From Candidatus Iainarchaeum sp. (lineage in GTDB: Archaea; Iainarchaeota; Iainarchaeia; Iainarchaeales; VGJJ01): a stretch of DNA of 37,010 bases. Each line of letters starts with the position of its first letter. The stretch's first letter is position 1. Of this stretch, positions 35,747-37,010 are shown piece by piece. The notes under the pieces were generated by a model. The model had not been told where the DNA came from, did no database searches, and worked only from the letters and a program-made list of their open reading frames with translations. A program made the position numbers and the translations under genes. The stretch is from positions 1-37,010 of the forward strand of contig VGJJ01000005.1 of NCBI GenBank assembly GCA_016867455.1. Direction: 5' to 3'.

Positions 35747-36508
35747 ATGCTCTACCTCATCGGCTTAGGACTCAACGCCAATCAACTCACGCTCGAAGCA
35801 TTGCACACGATTCAACAGTGTAGTGAAGTCTACGTGGAAAACTACACGTCAAAATATTCCCAGGGAGAAATTACAGCATTGGAAAAAATAATTGCCAAAA
35901 AAATCATTCCCCTCAACCGAAAAGGAGTCGAAGAGGACGCGGACATCTTGATAGAAAAAGCCGCGCACGCAACGATAGGATTACTCATTTTCGGAAACCC
36001 ACTCACCGCAACCACACACATTTCACTCATTGAAGAATGTGTGGAGAAAAAAATTAATTACAAAATCATCCCCGGAATATCCATCTTCAATTACCGCGGT
36101 GTGTGCGGGTTGGACGAATACAAGTTCGGACGCACCACCACATTCGTTTTCCCCATTGAAGGATATGAACCGCTATCAACCTTTGACATTATTATCAAAA
36201 ACAAAACACTTGGATTACACACGCATTGCTTGTTCGATTTGCACCCCGAAAAGCAGCGATTCATGACGATTGATGAAGCAATTACGTTTATTCAACACGC
36301 GGCGGGAACGCGCAATGTCCCCATCCAAGGATGGATAGGAGTCGGATTAGCTGGAATGGGAAATGATGCCCAACACGTAAAAGCAGGATCACTGCACGAA
36401 TTACAACGCGAAAAATGGAACGTATTCCCCCAAAGCATGATTATTTGCGGCGACATAAATGAGAAAGAACACGAATCATTGCAAAAAATTGGAGGGCTCC
36501 AATGGTAA
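35747..36508 (+). CDS. dph5: Diphthine synthase
   Basis: MLYLIGLGLNANQLTLEALHTIQQCSEVYVENYTS, IFGNPLTATTHISL, IPGISIFNYRGVCGLDEYKFGRTTTFVFP. Confidence 0.95.
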   Translation: MLYLIGLGLNANQLTLEALHTIQQCSEVYVENYTSKYSQGEITALEKIIAKKIIPLNRKGVEEDADILIEKAAHATIGLLIFGNPLTATTHISLIEECVEKKINYKIIPGISIFNYRGVCGLDEYKFGRTTTFVFPIEGYEPLSTFDIIIKNKTLGLHTHCLFDLHPEKQRFMTIDEAITFIQHAAGTRNVPIQGWIGVGLAGMGNDAQHVKAGSLHELQREKWNVFPQSMIICGDINEKEHESLQKIGGLQW

Positions 36509-36843
36509 AAAAAACAAAAACAAACGCAAAACAGATGCCAACACGCTCGACTGAATTGAACAATCAACTCGTTGCACGTGTGACACGTTATCACACCATT
36601 ACCAAACAAGCCCTTGAAAAAATTGGAATGAAAGCACGCCGGGGAACGCGAGAATATGATATTGCCATGGATTTTTTGAGCATGGCCAAAAACTATTTCA
36701 ACGACGCGGCACACTTTGAAAAAAATGGAGAATTATTATTAGCATTGGCCGCATACTCGTACGCGCACGCGTGGATGGACGCAGGAGTAAGAGCCGGCAT
36801 ACTTGATGGAAAAGAAGACGATCGACTCTTTACACTACCCTGA
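36502..36843 (+). CDS. DUF357 family protein
   Basis: DFLSMAKNYFNDAAHFEKNGELLLALAAYSYAHAWMDAGVRAGIL; overlaps the dph5 stop (ATGGTAA). Confidence 0.88.
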   Translation: MVKKTKTNAKQMPTRSTELNNQLVARVTRYHTITKQALEKIGMKARRGTREYDIAMDFLSMAKNYFNDAAHFEKNGELLLALAAYSYAHAWMDAGVRAGILDGKEDDRLFTLP

Positions 36844-36906
36844 AGAACCCACTTGAAGCAGACAAAAAAAGGCAAGACTAAAAAGGAAAGACCACCGGAT
36901 GAGAGC

Positions 36907-37010
36907 ATGAAAGTATACAAAAACAATCCCTTCGACATGGATTTGGGGCCCTTCTCCGGGGCAGCTAAACCCGTTCTCGTGGGAATAGTATTGGTAATTT
37001 TGGCACTCAT
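36907..37010 (+). CDS. N-terminus of a membrane protein, cut by right window edge
   Basis: Hand translation MKVYKNNPFDMDLGPFSGAAKPVLVGIVLVILAL... Confidence 0.5.
   Translation, partial: MKVYKNNPFDMDLGPFSGAAKPVLVGIVLVILAL

Noticed and set aside
1-37010. CRISPR arrays, rRNA genes, integrases/transposases
   Set aside because: No regularly spaced direct repeats, rRNA sequence or recombinase motifs seen on either strand.

Overview
The window is a gene-dense archaeal chromosomal segment. Archaeal markers are archaeal TyrRS and PheRS alpha/beta, L35Ae, Trm5-like, Dph5, DUF357, DUF63, KaiC-like and a PIP-box DinB. A DPANN-type host is plausible but not proven here. Most genes are housekeeping: CysRS (cut by the left edge), TyrRS, PheST, FtsZ, ScpA/ScpB, RNase HII, Nth, PolX, DinB, Tmk, Adk and peroxiredoxin/thioredoxin. 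There are two tRNAs, Ser(GCT) and Leu(CAA). Accessory content includes three paralogous GT-A-like proteins, one of them split by a 1-nt change in a T10 run; three lipobox lipoproteins; a Cys-rich secreted protein; a half-size MFS protein; a nicotianamine-synthase-like protein; and ZIP, VIT1-like and NikR-like metal genes. I read three short genes absent from the ORF track: an ultra-acidic 57-aa protein, a 56-aa DUF1289-like protein and a 54-aa zinc-ribbon protein. The most interesting non-coding signals are: (1) a dispersed GGTTTTGATCAAACTTTT..AAAAGTTTG hairpin in three copies with stem-length co-variation, one abutting the first base of tRNA-Ser; (2) a TATA-preceded candidate ncRNA upstream of that tRNA; (3) a GC-rich structured element at about 19224-19314; (4) a long hairpin at the predicted 5' end of the zinc-ribbon mRNA; (5) several bacterial-looking hairpin plus U-tract terminators. 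All calls come from reading sequence and motifs; no searches or folding programs were run.
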